This document shows positions 35,290-47,100 of a stretch of DNA of 64,000 bases, in pieces. The number at the start of each line of letters is the position of its first letter. Within the stretch, counting starts at the first letter, position 1. Source of the DNA: Endocalyx cinctus (taxonomy: Eukaryota > Ascomycota > Sordariomycetes > Amphisphaeriales > Apiosporaceae); contig BCKC01000004.1 of the NCBI GenBank assembly GCA_001600455.1, positions 1,426,001 through 1,490,000 of the forward strand, given 5' to 3'. The translations under genes were made by a program, and so were the position numbers. The notes under the pieces were generated by a model. That model was not told the origin of the DNA and made no database searches. It was given only the letters and a program-made list of their open reading frames with translations.

Positions 35290-36450
35290 ATGTCTTACCC
35301 AAATAAGCAAGATGACTTAGAACCTGGACGCCGTCTACACCGACTCAGCCCGACCAACCCTTTCGGGCGTCAATCGACGGGATCATCTCAAGCCAGCTCT
35401 ACCGGTAGCGTCAGTAGTAGTCTAGGCTCGTCGATACGCAGAGCTTTTAGCGGCAGGAGCGGTCGACGTAGCAGAGACGACCTTACCACCGGATACGAGC
35501 AACGATCGCCAGAACTCCCGCCTCCATCGTACTCGGAAACGACCAAGTCAGGTGCATATTACCCTCCTTCTTCAAATCCATTCAACGCCCCTCCTCCTCC
35601 TCCTTCTTCTTTTTCTTCTTACGCTCCTCCCGCACCTCCTGTCGCATTCGGCGCTTACCCAGCCATCACAGCGCAAACGGCGAGCACGCCCGAAGATCCG
35701 TACGCGTTCCTGCACACGTTCGACACCATCTTCCTCATCGACGACAGCGGCTCGATGCAGGGCGAGTCGTGGATAGAGGTGGAGACCGCGCTGAAGGCCG
35801 TGGCCCCCATCTGCACGAGCCACGACGCCGACGGGATCGACGTCTTCTTCCTGAACCACAAGTCGCGCGAGTCCGGCGACCCCCGGAAGGGCCTCGCCGG
35901 CACGGGCTTCAGCGGGATCAAGAACGAGGAAGCCGTGAACAGGATCTTCAAGCACGTCTATCCCCAGGGCTATACGCCGACGGGTACCCGGCTGAACCAC
36001 ATCCTGTCTCCTTACCTACGACACTACGAGGCGCAGAAGGCAAAAACGGGCGACTCGATGTGCGTCAAGCCCCTGAACATCATCGTCATCACGGACGGCG
36101 TGCCCTCGGACGAGGTCGAGAGCGTCCTCGTCCGCTGCGCCAAGAAGCTCGACGCCCTCGACGCCCCGCCTTACCAGGTCGGCGTCCAGTTCTTCCAGGT
36201 CGGGAACGAGAAGGGCGCGGCCGAGGCGCTGCGCGACCTCGACGACGAGCTCGGGAAGCACGTCAACGGCGCCGAGGGGATCCGCGACATCGTCGATACC
36301 GTCACCTTCGACAATTCGCGCGTCGTGCAGAGGGGAGGCTTTTTCAGCAGCAGCAAGGAGTACGAGCTTACCGGTGACGGTATCCTGAAGGTCGTCCTGG
36401 GCGCCGTTATCAAGCGGCTCGATCGGAAACCTAAGGTTATCAGGTCTTGA
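35290..36450 (+). CDS. von Willebrand factor A domain protein
   Basis: This intronless gene encodes 386 residues. The first 130 are disordered: Ser-rich with basic residues, then Pro-rich, with a PPPSY motif (78-82) of the kind bound by WW domains of ubiquitin ligases. The vWA domain follows (about 143-335), with the metal-site motif DDSGSM at 151-156, a conserved Thr in YTPTGT and Asp in ITDGVPSD, so metal-dependent protein binding is likely intact. There is no signal peptide or membrane segment, so it is probably intracellular. Fungal proteins of this layout are uncharacterised. The start follows an A run of about 17 bases, a strong fungal leader context. Confidence 0.85.
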   Translation: MSYPNKQDDLEPGRRLHRLSPTNPFGRQSTGSSQASSTGSVSSSLGSSIRRAFSGRSGRRSRDDLTTGYEQRSPELPPPSYSETTKSGAYYPPSSNPFNAPPPPPSSFSSYAPPAPPVAFGAYPAITAQTASTPEDPYAFLHTFDTIFLIDDSGSMQGESWIEVETALKAVAPICTSHDADGIDVFFLNHKSRESGDPRKGLAGTGFSGIKNEEAVNRIFKHVYPQGYTPTGTRLNHILSPYLRHYEAQKAKTGDSMCVKPLNIIVITDGVPSDEVESVLVRCAKKLDALDAPPYQVGVQFFQVGNEKGAAEALRDLDDELGKHVNGAEGIRDIVDTVTFDNSRVVQRGGFFSSSKEYELTGDGILKVVLGAVIKRLDRKPKVIRS

Positions 36451-39400
36451 GTAGTTGTTATTTTTCCCCCTCTCTCTTACTTCTCTTTCCTATCTTCCTT
36501 CTAAATTCGTTGCGGAGGAAAGAGACAAGAGAAAAAGAGAGAAGAAGTGGAAGATCAATGCGATTTCACCCGCCTGTATATCCATTTATGGGGAAGGTAC
36601 GCACCTTCACGGCAGAATCTCATTTGTATCTTCCCTTTATGTTTCAACATTCATAAAATCGGGATTCAACAGTCCACAAAAAAAAAAGGTGTGGTTAATA
36701 TGGGTAGTGATCGGGAAAAGAAAGCAACGATGCCAGCAACAAAACAAGAATAACAAACGGATAAGAGGGAAGGTTGAATTTGCTTTTGTTTAGTTCCATG
36801 ATACCCCCTGGACCCAATGGACGGAGGCAGATTTATGGCGTTGCGGTTTTCAATCGTTGATTTTTCCCATTCTACAAACCGTCGCTTATCGCGTCTTTCT
36901 TGTCTTCTCGTTTCAATTCATTGTCTTACAGGTATGACAAGACTGCATTTTTCATACTGTTTCTTTTTCTTTTTCTTTCTTTTTTTTCATCGCCACTTTT
37001 ATCCATAGAGAAATCCCCCGTCTTCCGAGATCTCGGATAGACCGGGGAGCAAAGATACCCTCGCGGGGACTGGGAGGTTAGGGATGGGTTGATCGTCGGT
37101 AAATTAGTTAAAAAAAATAGGAAGAAATGATACCAACATAGATTTTAAAAAGCTATACCTTAAGACTTGTTCTACGATTATTTTTTGCGATCCGGAAAAT
37201 TTTATACGTAAACTTTTGCACCTGAAGTAGCGGAGATTCATTGGCCTCACTGGAGGACTTGACTTTTTTTGATCGCTACCAACTCATTGTGTGAGTCGCA
37301 CCATAGATCGTCAGCGAGAAGCAGCTGAGAACCTGCATAAATCCAGCTTGCAGAGGATCTCCTGAACTGGAGTATGTCCTGTTCAGCACCTACGCCATAG
37401 TAACAAGATGATATCAGCGTTACGTTGTTCTATCGAAACGACCATGCAGAGACGAACCTGCCAATGGTTTCTAGTCGAGGATGGCTACCCGTCAGACCAC
37501 TTCAACGAGGGAGATAATGAAGGACCCGACTCTTATTATACCGATCGAGGGTGCGGGAACCCAGCCGAGGGTGCCGTGGGTATGACAATGGTAACAGTAA
37601 TCACTATAACAATAACAGGCGAGTGATGACAAGAAGTTCAACAAGAAACAATCCTGTAAAAATATATGTATCATTCGTGGCAAGGAAGGGTGTTGGTCAA
37701 CTAATTAAACATCCTGAGAATGAACAACAAAATACTAGAATACTGTATCATCTCAGATGTCATGATTAGGGAGAAACACCTGATTAGGAAGCATATATCC
37801 TAGATCTTTTTGAGGAACTGAGGTACTGGAAGAGGATATAGATAAGGATGAAGACTTATCACCTATTTACGTGACTTGTTATTTGTTACGAGGCAAACAC
37901 CCGCAATTCTTTATCATCAATTTCATCACCTTTCTCTTACCAGTACTTACTGAAAAGCATAGATTTTACCCAATACTGTTCATATATAATAACCGAGTAA
38001 GTTGATCTTCTGGATCGCTTTCAAAATTAAAGAACTTGCGATCACCATGATTACTTACGTCATCGTCGACGCTACGAGTTAAAAGTCACATCAATGTCAC
38101 GAATGGAAAAAGCCAGAAAGTTTTCTAATAGTTCCTGCCAGATTACTACCTTACTTAGTGATGAGAAGATAATATCAGAGAGAGGCAAAGGAAATAGTAT
38201 AGAATGTCCACCGGGATACCAGACAACTCTTTTTTTCTTGACCGAATGATTTCCATCTTCCGACTTCCTCCGAAACCTTTTTCCCATTACATCCAGCCAT
38301 CATAAAAAGGCAGAGGAACTATTTTTTTTCTGTCGCTCCTACTGAGGAGACCTGAAGACGTAAAACGAGTGATTGCTAGGAAATTTTTTTGTTCTTTTTT
38401 TTTTTTTTTTTTTTAATTTTTGGGGGTAATAATAATATTGGGGGGGAAGATATGGACGAGTCGAAAGTTCCAAATCAACCATTTTTGTGTCTTGTCGTTT
38501 TGATTTTTTTTTGGGGTGTATGTCGAAATTCGTCCCGAGACAATACACGTAATTGATATCAAAATTTGATGGCTTTCTTCTTCTTTTTTTCTGTGTCCTT
38601 AAGTTTAAACAAAATAATTATCAACAAGGGGGGTGACTGAAAAATTGCGAGAAAATTTTTCATCTTGGGGGGGTTTTTGGGCATGCCAACTCCCTCTCTT
38701 CCTCGTTCGTTGTCTTTGGGAGGAAGGAGGGAGCAAAACTTGAGTGACCATTCGTTGACGTGTTGCGTCGGAAAATGGGTTCCTAATTCGTTCCAAGTAA
38801 TGGCAGGGAAAACCAAAGTTCATTTTTGTTTAACGAGACCAGGCCAGTAAGATATCCTTTCTTGGTGTCTCAATATTGAAAATGGGGGTTGCTTTTTTTT
38901 TCGTGGTTTTGTTCTTTTAAACCTTTTTTTTTCGCATTTTCTTTTCTTTTCGATAAAACTCAACTTCTTTTTTTATGGTGGAAACGAAATAAAGAAGAAC
39001 TAAAGACGAGATTTCCGTCCTCAAATGCGTGTTTCCCTCATGAAATGCAAGAAAAGAGAGCGAGATGTCAAGTCATCTCAATGCGATATCTTCTTCCTGT
39101 GTAGATATAGAAGATGACATCTTCCACGAGAAAACTGGCAAGAACTAAAAAGAAAGACCGATGAAAAGGTCCTTTGAAACGAGAGACACCAGCAGCGTGA
39201 CTGGATTTACAACTCCCCTTTCTCCGCGTTTATTTTTGGGTATCGCGTTCATCATCATAATGTCGTTAGCGTCGTAGAGGATAAGGACTAAGATCATTTA
39301 CCACTCATGATCTCATAAACTTCGTCGACATCGTGATGATATGCAAGTTTGCTGAAAAAGGAATCGCGATAACCGAAGAGAGAAAAACTTAAAGTTGCAA

Positions 39401-39595
39401 CCCAGAAATATGACTTGGGAAAAAAGTTGCAAACAAAGGTTAGGAAAAGCAGAAGCCCCTACAATCAGTAGATAATGATCTTTATGTGTCTGCCTGAAGG
39501 CCCAGTTTCCTGAAAGAGACGATGATCATGAGTAGGGAGAATTGAGGTGCTTTTGCGATAAGATATGAGTTTTGTTAAAGGTCTTTTGCGATATC
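36451..39595. other. AT-rich spacer with many T runs
   Basis: I find no supportable gene in this 3.1 kb. The 37.3-37.75 kb part is less AT-rich and has an open plus frame (37408-37626) that decays into a repetitive Thr/Val/Ile end; it may be a remnant. T runs lie near 36970, 38398 and 38925. The last 350 bases are the 3' region of the next gene. Confidence 0.5.
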
Positions 39596-42375
39596 TTAGC
39601 GCATGACCAACACCTCCGCCTGATGGATGGGATGAGTCAGAAGCCTATTCTCCACTCGATCGTCTCGGAGGCTGATGGAGGGAGAAACCACCAAAGAGAC
39701 GCGCCACTGGTTGAACTGCAGCTGCATAGGGTTAGCAGCTTGGGTCTGAGCCATGTTCACAGGGATCATGGTCGCGGAGGCGAACTTGCTTCCGCAGGGA
39801 GAAAAGTGACAATGCATGGTCATGCGGCTCTTCCACACATGGAGGCTGACCTCGAAGGCGGCCGCCATGACGGCGTTCATGGATTCGACAGCCTGTTCGT
39901 GCGTCTTTCGGCCCGTGCGTAAAGGCTGCAGGACGAAGCCTAGACCGCCGGCGTGCATGCGGATGGTCTCCTCGCGCCAGTTCGGGAAGCCGGGAAGGGT
40001 CTCGAACATCTCGATAAGTCGAGAATGGTCTTCGATGAGCTTCTGACGTGCCTCCATGGCTTGAGCACCGGGGCGATCTGGGAAGATAGTTAAATCGTGT
40101 TAGTTATGCATTCAATTTAAAACTTCAAGAAAAAAAAAAAAAAACTTGATTTCACTTACCACTCGAGGCCTCCATCTGCTGTTGCAACGCAGTAAGGTGT
40201 TCTGCGTGAGTACTGGAGAACTTAATAAACAATTCGGGAGTGATAACTCGGGTGAAAATCCAGTCTAGGCACATTCGCTTGACAAGATGAGGCACCTGGC
40301 TCGGCTGGGACATGATGTATCGCAGATGGTTGTTGGCGTCTGCAGGATCTTCGTATACAAGCTGTCTCATGTAGTCCCAAGTCTCGGGCTCGTTGACCTC
40401 AAGCAATGCGAAAGAGTAGAGTGGGTCAGTACCGTCGTAGTAAGTCATGATATACTTCTCCAAGATGCGGTAGAACAGGTGGATAGAATCAAAAATATCT
40501 TGAGCGTTCCACATTGTCTTGTGGATCGGAAGACACCTGTACAGATCAATGAGACCATCCGAATTGTTCTGTCGTTCTGGGGTGAACTGGACGATTTGTC
40601 CAGCACCATCCACTAGAACGCGAACATCGCCGCTTCTGTGGCCCGGGAGGCTGTAGGGCGAGGGCTGCTGGTAATTCGGAGATGTAAGACGTTGCGAAAA
40701 CGGCGTCTTGGCACCAGTCTCACGGGCATCCTGAACACCAATAAGAGGTCGAACAGTGCGAGATCTAATCACCGGCGATTCGACTCTACTGGGCCTAACA
40801 GTGGAAGGGTTAGCAGTAGGAGTTCGTGCGAGACCATCCATGTTGCTGAAACCATGACGAGCAGTAGCGACGTTCCATTCAGCTTGGTGACCGGAAGCGT
40901 AGTTTCCGCTCGTGGCTCCTGCGTTTCGTGGCGTGAAAGGGACGAGTGCTTTGCTGTCGCCATCTGGGGCAACGCGGTCATCGTTAGTGGCTACCGGTGC
41001 CCACTCCGGGGCCTTGGGGTTAGGCTTGAAGAAGGAGTTACGCTCCGCATCCAGTTCACGTTCCTTCTTGGCTCTCTCCACTGTCTCGTGAAGACTGGCG
41101 ATAAGAGCCTCCTGATCTGCTTTATTCAACGATGTCTTGAGACGGCTGTCATTTTTGATGTTTTCGTCAAATGAAGCCGGGACGGATGGAGCCGGCGTTT
41201 TCTGGACCGTGACCTTTCCAGCGGATACAGGGAGGCCGAGCTTCTCGGTAAGCTCTCTGTTCTTCATCTCCAAAGCTTTGATTTGCTTTTCAAGGGCCTA
41301 TATTTATATCTTATTAGCACTGGAAACACCATTTTGTCTTTTTTCCGTTCAATTATTCGAGTGTACTAACACTTACGCGAGTCTCTTCATAATTACCCTC
41401 ATCTTGTTCACGATACATAGCAGTGAGCTTCTTGTGAGAAGCATCTAGTTCCCTGTACTTCTCCAGGGTGGTGGTAGTAATGCGTTTCGCATTCTGCACC
41501 TCGTTCCTGCCACTCTGAAGCTCGTTCTGGAGATGATCGACACGCTGCTGTAGATTGATTCCCTGGCGAGAAGCAACGGCGAGCTTTGTCTCAATCTCCT
41601 TATAGGTCTTCTGCATTTGATCACAGTCTCTTCGAGCTCGAATGTAATCGGCAGTGACCTTGTCTTCATTTGCAGTAGATGTCTTCCATTCAGAAACCAG
41701 CTGGTCAATGATGTCTTTCACCTGCCCAGATACATCGTTGAGCATTCTAGAATGGGTGATTCCCAGCTCGTTGGGGCATCCGGGAGTAGAGTTGATGTAT
41801 TCATTTACCGATACTATTTTAGTGTAAATCTGTTCAGCGGCATTAAGGTAGCGCTGATAAGACATGAGTTAGTGCATTCTTTTTTTTTCCGGGCATGAAA
41901 TACAGAATTTACTTACCTGCTGTGCAAAACTGAGCGGCTGGTTGCTAGCAGAAGCAAAACCCATAGCACTGTTGTTTTGTCTGCGAGCAGAAGAATATCT
42001 ACCACCACGGGTAGGGCTTCGAGAGTTAGATGGGAAGTTTCGACCTCCAGAGCGATTATTATTTCCTTTATAGGGTGAGCGACCACGGTTCTTGTTAGGT
42101 GTGTACACGTTGCCAGCGTTAGCAGACTGCTGACCTGCCCAGCGGTTCCCGTTGTATTTTCTGCGAGTAGAAGACTTCTGAGCGGACTGGGGATCTTCAT
42201 TGGTGTTCAGCTGAGCGATATCATTTGCAAGATCACCTTGCTCGTTGCGACCTGGAGTGTCTCGAGATGGTCCTGCTGGGGTAGAAGGAACATTACCAGG
42301 CGACTGAATAGCCCATGTAGAAGGTTTCTGAAGATTAAAGGTGTCAAGAGGGCTGGGGGAGTCGTTAGCATCCAT
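39596..42375 (-). CDS. Coiled-coil protein of unknown function
   Basis: Four exons (42375-41917, 41853-41377, 41297-40160, 40077-39596) join in frame and give 851 residues. The first 150 are disordered, with Arg/Gly/Ser/Asn-rich repeats (for example NRSGGRNFPSNSRSPTRGGR) that could bind RNA. A long coiled coil follows (about 180-340), with heptad-like Leu/Ile spacing. Then comes a Ser/Pro-rich linker and a folded helical C-terminal domain of about 300 residues (with LPIHKTMWNAQDIFDSIHLFYRILEKYIMTYYDG shortened here to its key Trp, Asp and Tyr positions). I recognise no named domain. Its codons are less GC-biased than those of neighbours. It may be a lineage-specific scaffold or RNA-linked protein, but that is a guess. 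Confidence 0.75.
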
Positions 42376-43100
42376 GATGAGATATCAAATGATAAAACTA
42401 TTTTAAAGCAGTAGCGAAAAAGAAATATTAATAAATGAGCAGATCAGAGAAGAGCCGAAGATGTTAGTAAAGAATAATGCCTTCTTCCGAGCTGTATCGA
42501 GAAGGTTGATGAATATTTATTAGTAGAAGGCAGTGAAATATCGAGTCTCTGAATGTCCGAAACACCTTTATATGGTTAAGGATATTTGGATAGAGTTGAA
42601 GAATAGCAGTAAAGATGATCTAATAAAAGGTCATAAAGAAGGTGATGTGAAAGGTTTTCGTTGTTGTGTGATATTGGGGGATGGCAGGATTCTTATATAC
42701 TCAAAAAGTATCAGAATCTGTGGGTTTTTTGGCAGGAATGAAGAACTCAGTAGTGGCGATTTTCGCCATTGAATGCAGAAAATAAAATGTAGTTTCCAAT
42801 CTAACAAATTTGTAGCTCTGGAAAGACATTCACTCTTGTGGGAAAATCGTAATCTGTGCAAGTGGTACATTAATTAGTTGACAGTTGACCATGTAAGAAT
42901 GGGATGAATTGAGAACAAAATAAGTACGTACCTTCTTGTCTAGTTGACATTTAATGGAACCACTGACTGTCGTAATCAGTACCAAGGTAGAAAATGAAGA
43001 AAATGATTTCTCAAGAACAGGGGCAAGTGTCGTAATTGGTTCAGAAAGGAGGTGAAAGATGTGACCTAGAATATACAATGTTAGTTTTTTTACTGTACCC

Positions 43101-43140
43101 CCATTGTATCCCATTGTATTCCATTGTATTACATTGTACC
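43101..43140. repeat. Four tandem copies of a 10-base unit
   Basis: The unit CCATTGTATY occurs four times in a row with one or two changes in the last copy. It lies between the coiled-coil gene and the repeat-protein gene. Confidence 0.85.
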
Positions 43141-43258
43141 TAGGGGTATTTGGGTAATAACTTACTTCATAAATAATAGTCAATGCCGTTGAACAAAGTG
43201 GGTACCCAAGAAGGAAGAATATAATAGATGATTCCACGTGATCCTTTCTAGTTCATCC

Positions 43259-43264
<6 letters not shown>

Positions 43265-43291
<27 letters not shown>
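43265..43291. repeat. Poly-T run
   Basis: Twenty-seven T in a row, the longest homopolymer in the window. It lies in spacer DNA. Confidence 0.9.
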
Positions 43292-43696
43292 AGGCGAATA
43301 GGACTTGAATGGATAGATGTGCGGTGAACAGAAAGGGAAGTTGAAGACTTTTTCAGGTAACTCCGTATGAGTACTGGGTAGGAATCAGGTAGTAATTATG
43401 TTGTAGGATGGTATTTGAGTGTATGAAAGAATCTCAGGTAGAACTGTAGCCATCACATTCATTCAACTTAAGCAATCCCAATTGGTCCGTTAGACAACCA
43501 GTGGAATAATCAACTGTCGTAATCCAGAAAACGGCGCTAGTATAGTTCTGGTAATGGTTGAAAGGGGAATTGAAGCTGAGATAAGGCTGAGATAAGGCTA
43601 AGGCTGAATGGTAGAGTAGACTACACTCAACCCTTTGTACTTAACCTTGGGAACAGGTAAGGCCGCAAAAAGAAAAAAAAAAGGCCTTACCACACC

Positions 43697-44139
43697 TTAA
43701 GAATAGAATAAGTTTCTCAGAAACTCAAAGCTGTAATATAATACAACTCATGACATGTAGCTCGTTACCTGGCCAAAAAGAATTTCCCTTACCTTGACTT
43801 GGCCATGTATGCAAAGCCTCTGATCTCCGACCTGCTCATAAAAGTCACGAGAGAGAAGAAGAAGAAGAAAAATAAAACTTACGGATGGGGTTGATGTGGT
43901 GCTGCATTCCATAGCCTTTCATCAACTCCAGCTGGCGCCGCGGAGTGTACTCGAGCAGAAGACTGAGTAGTGATAGGGTATTTAATGAGTTGTCGCGTGT
44001 TATCTTCGTTGTCTGCAACATGCTCATTGCCTGCGACACATTCATTGCCTGCGACATGTTCATTGCCTGCAACACGCTCATTGCCCACAACACGTTCGTT
44101 GCCTATAGCACCAAATCGGACTGGAGATGCCAGATCCAT
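43697..44139 (-). CDS. Small protein with six-residue tandem repeat
   Basis: Three exons (44139-43883, 43831-43793, 43730-43697) with canonical GTAAG donors and CAG acceptors keep frame at both junctions and give 109 residues. After MDLASPVRFGA come five copies of a hexapeptide of the form GNE-R/H/C-V-V/A (one copy has Ile-Gly at its border), ending DNEDN. The repeats are exact at 18 bases each (44103-44014) and differ mainly at synonymous or Arg/His/Cys sites. No signal peptide, membrane segment or dibasic processing site separates the copies, which argues against a secreted peptide precursor. The short last exons carry a hydrophobic tail (SFEFLRNLFYS). I recognise no family. If intron 2 is retained, the protein ends five residues earlier in effect, at MAKSR. 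Confidence 0.4.
44014..44103. repeat. 18-base coding minisatellite, five copies
   Basis: Five 18-base units plus a partial sixth encode the GNExVA hexapeptides on the minus strand. Other frames on the plus strand are also free of stops through the repeat, as expected of a tandem array whose unit is a multiple of three. Confidence 0.85.
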
Positions 44140-47100
44140 TTTTTATTCTTTAGAAAATACAAGCGTTAATAACTGATATAAATCTGTATTCATATTGCAG
44201 AAGGCATTTTCATTGAAGGGCGGTGGGGGCGGCGGATTATGGCAGTCAGAATACAAAGTATAAAAGAGATGGAAGCTGGGGAGAGCGGTATTATAAAGGG
44301 ATCTCAAGTAACCCTTCTATACTACTTCTTCTTTTTGAAAATATCGCAGTCTTCGGGCACGTGGAGATGGGACCTAGCTTCTTGGGGAAGGAAGAACAAA
44401 GAAAACATAGAACACGAAGAATAGATGAAGAAAGGAAAATAGGGTCTGATGTAAGAATATTTCGCATTGAGAATGGTCAACATACCTTGTCGGAAGCTTT
44501 CCGGGAAAGCCAGGAGAACTTGGTATAGGCTCGAAATGTGGCGATTACTTAAAGAAATGTTCGGTACTTGTCAGCGTGATGAAATAACAAGAGACGAAGG
44601 CGGTAGATTGATTGTATTATTCAAACCTTGGAGGCCTTATGATAGCATGAAGTAGGATTGAAATGAGGAAGAAGGAGAAGGTGGAGGAGATGGGATGGTG
44701 AGAGGATAGGAAACAAGCCTCAGATTTGATATTCTTCTAGGTAGTGAAGGGTTCAAACTTACTGGTAGCTTATAATCAAGTATTTTCCTTCAAAAAGAAG
44801 AGAGTATTATTGTAAGGTGTGTTTCTCAATCAGAATGGTATCAAAAAGAGATTGGGTAGAGAAAGTCTGATTGAGGGCAAGGGAGTAGTTGAGTAGAGTG
44901 TGAAGTATGAAAGATGTGAAGTAAAAGAAAGAGTAGAGAGTAGTGTGGGTGAACAAATTATAGAGTGATATGTGTGTACATGCAGAGATGGAGAAAACAC
45001 AAACCCTAATGGTAGGAAGGAGGGACTTGTAATGGAAAGAGATATCGTTGCCTAGTTATTTATGGAAGTCGCACGGAAGGAAAAAGAACCAGTAAGTATC
45101 TAAAGATGTGAAGTACCAAAAGTATAGGGTCTACCGGGGGGCTTGTAGAGTCTACGGGGCTAGTTTTCGGGCTCTAGTTCTTGCTACGGGGCGCCGGGAT
45201 GGCTGGTGATGTTGGTTGCCGCAGTAAAGTAGATACTTACACTAGTATATGCACGGAAGCGGGTCAGTATAGACTGTAAAACAAACAACTCGAGGAAAGA
45301 GTGATCTATAATACCAGGTCAGAGCCTATATTACCAGACACGGGGCTTAAACTAAGGTAGCACTCTTAGAACTTAGTGTCAGTCTGTGTACATTAGCTGA
45401 TATCAAGCTGTGATATATTGATATGATGTTTCACACCGTCAGTAGATCATTTAACTTATATTAAGTTATATATTTGATAATGCGTATTGAAATATTAGGG
45501 GAGAAAGCATGCAGGGCATCATAGGACAAGGCTCCTTGTATCATCTACATTATTTATTTAATACTTAGAGTGAATAATGGTATATAATATCAAAGAATTT
45601 GGCTTGCCCTCTTTCAAACCTTTAACACCTTTCTATAGATAGTACTACTAGTCATAAATTAATATATCCACGGATGCCAATTAATACTGTATGTGTGTAA
45701 ACCAAGCCAATCGTCATATTATCAGAGCATTAAACATGTTAATCAGGTATCTACACCATTGTTTTATGTTGGAATTTAAGAAGCCTGCTTTTTCTTCTTT
45801 TAAGGAGGGGCCCTTCAATTCTGGCCTGTATAGTCATGATATTTAGTCAAAATCTAGCCAGTAGAACTATGTACGTGGGATAGGGAGTCTAAAATTATAT
45901 GATATAATTTGAAGCATTGGATCTCTGATGATAGAGAGCAGATATGAAGGAATATTTAGCACAGGTAAAATATATCTCGAATTATATTGACGAACTATTT
46001 ACTCTAGATCCTCTTTTTCATATTCAGGGAGTGTGGGCCACCCATACCACAAATCCCTCTGCCACGTCCTCAAAGAGCAGCCTAGGTAGCTTGTAGATAG
46101 AGCAAACAGGTATTTAGCAACGGTTACAGTATTTCCCAATTCCTAGAGACCTATAATAGCTAGAGAATACTTACATTCCAGTAAAATAAATTTAGGAGCA
46201 TCGCCGACATAAATGCTAGAATGATATTATTTTGTAGTAGAGGGAAAAGCTTCACGAATTATAATAAATCAAGTCTGATCCTTAGGTTCAGTGATATATT
46301 TAATAGGTAAATATGGTTGGAAGGCTGGGGTGTAAATCGAGCACAGGGAGCCTAAAGACTAGATAGATTTATGTTTTCTACAAGTCAAATATCAATTCTT
46401 TAATTCTTCTTACGGAGATCTCAATCGGGTGAGCTGTGATATTGACATGAATTGGTTATATGGAGTAATACGTGTAATATAATATCAAAGGGACAGAAAT
46501 GGGAATTGCGTATCCTCTAGGAAAGAGGGAGTCATATCTGTATTTTACACCAAAAGGATCTATTTACATGGAAAAGTAAAGAGTTTGGGGTTCTGCATGC
46601 GCTTGTAGGTGATGGCCACACCACCTGTATTAACAAATTTTGGCCTTATCTTCTATCTATACGACGGGGGTCTCTCTTTGGACAGACAGTATTTTATTTA
46701 GGCGACCCGGAGGATAGTTTCAAGCACGTAGCTGACGTATATGCGTATGATTGATGCCCCTAACACATCCATGGATTTATCCCTAGAGTATTTAGTCTCG
46801 TTAAATCCTATCAAGTTTTGTTGCCACCGAGTCCACGAAGGCAAGATTCTAGTCGTACACTGAGTCATTCATCTAGTATGGGTGATTTCTGGCCCTCCTC
46901 GTGTACTCTTTACCCTACTCTCACTCCTTTCGTACAATCGGTCCATATATGCTTCATCATCTGAATGGCTACCAAGTTCTACTCTAGTATCGCTTCTGAC
47001 ATAGAATGAACAGGGTCCAGGTACGTAAATAATAGAGTCTAATCATTTAAACATGAGAGCTGGATGATGATTAATTACATAGATTATTATCTCTTCTCGT

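Larger units (their letters stand above)
42376..43696. other. Spacer with 10-base repeats and poly-T
   Basis: It holds a fourfold 10-base repeat (43101-43140), a 27-base T run (43265-43291) and a repeated GAGATAAGGCT unit near 43580. Open frames at 42533-42772 (plus) and 42830-43237 (minus) are weak and AT-rich. The promoter of the coiled-coil gene lies at its low end. Confidence 0.5.

Noticed and set aside
37620..37740. Possible C/D box snoRNA (GTGATGA and CTGA about 105 bases apart)
   Set aside because: No terminal stem pairs the ends and no second box pair is clear; such short motifs occur by chance.
39330..39355. TGATGA followed by CTGA, snoRNA-like
   Set aside because: The boxes are too close and no closing stem or second D box lies at the right distance.
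43697..44139. Secreted ribosomal peptide precursor
   Set aside because: The repeats lack Lys-Arg cleavage sites and the protein has no signal peptide.
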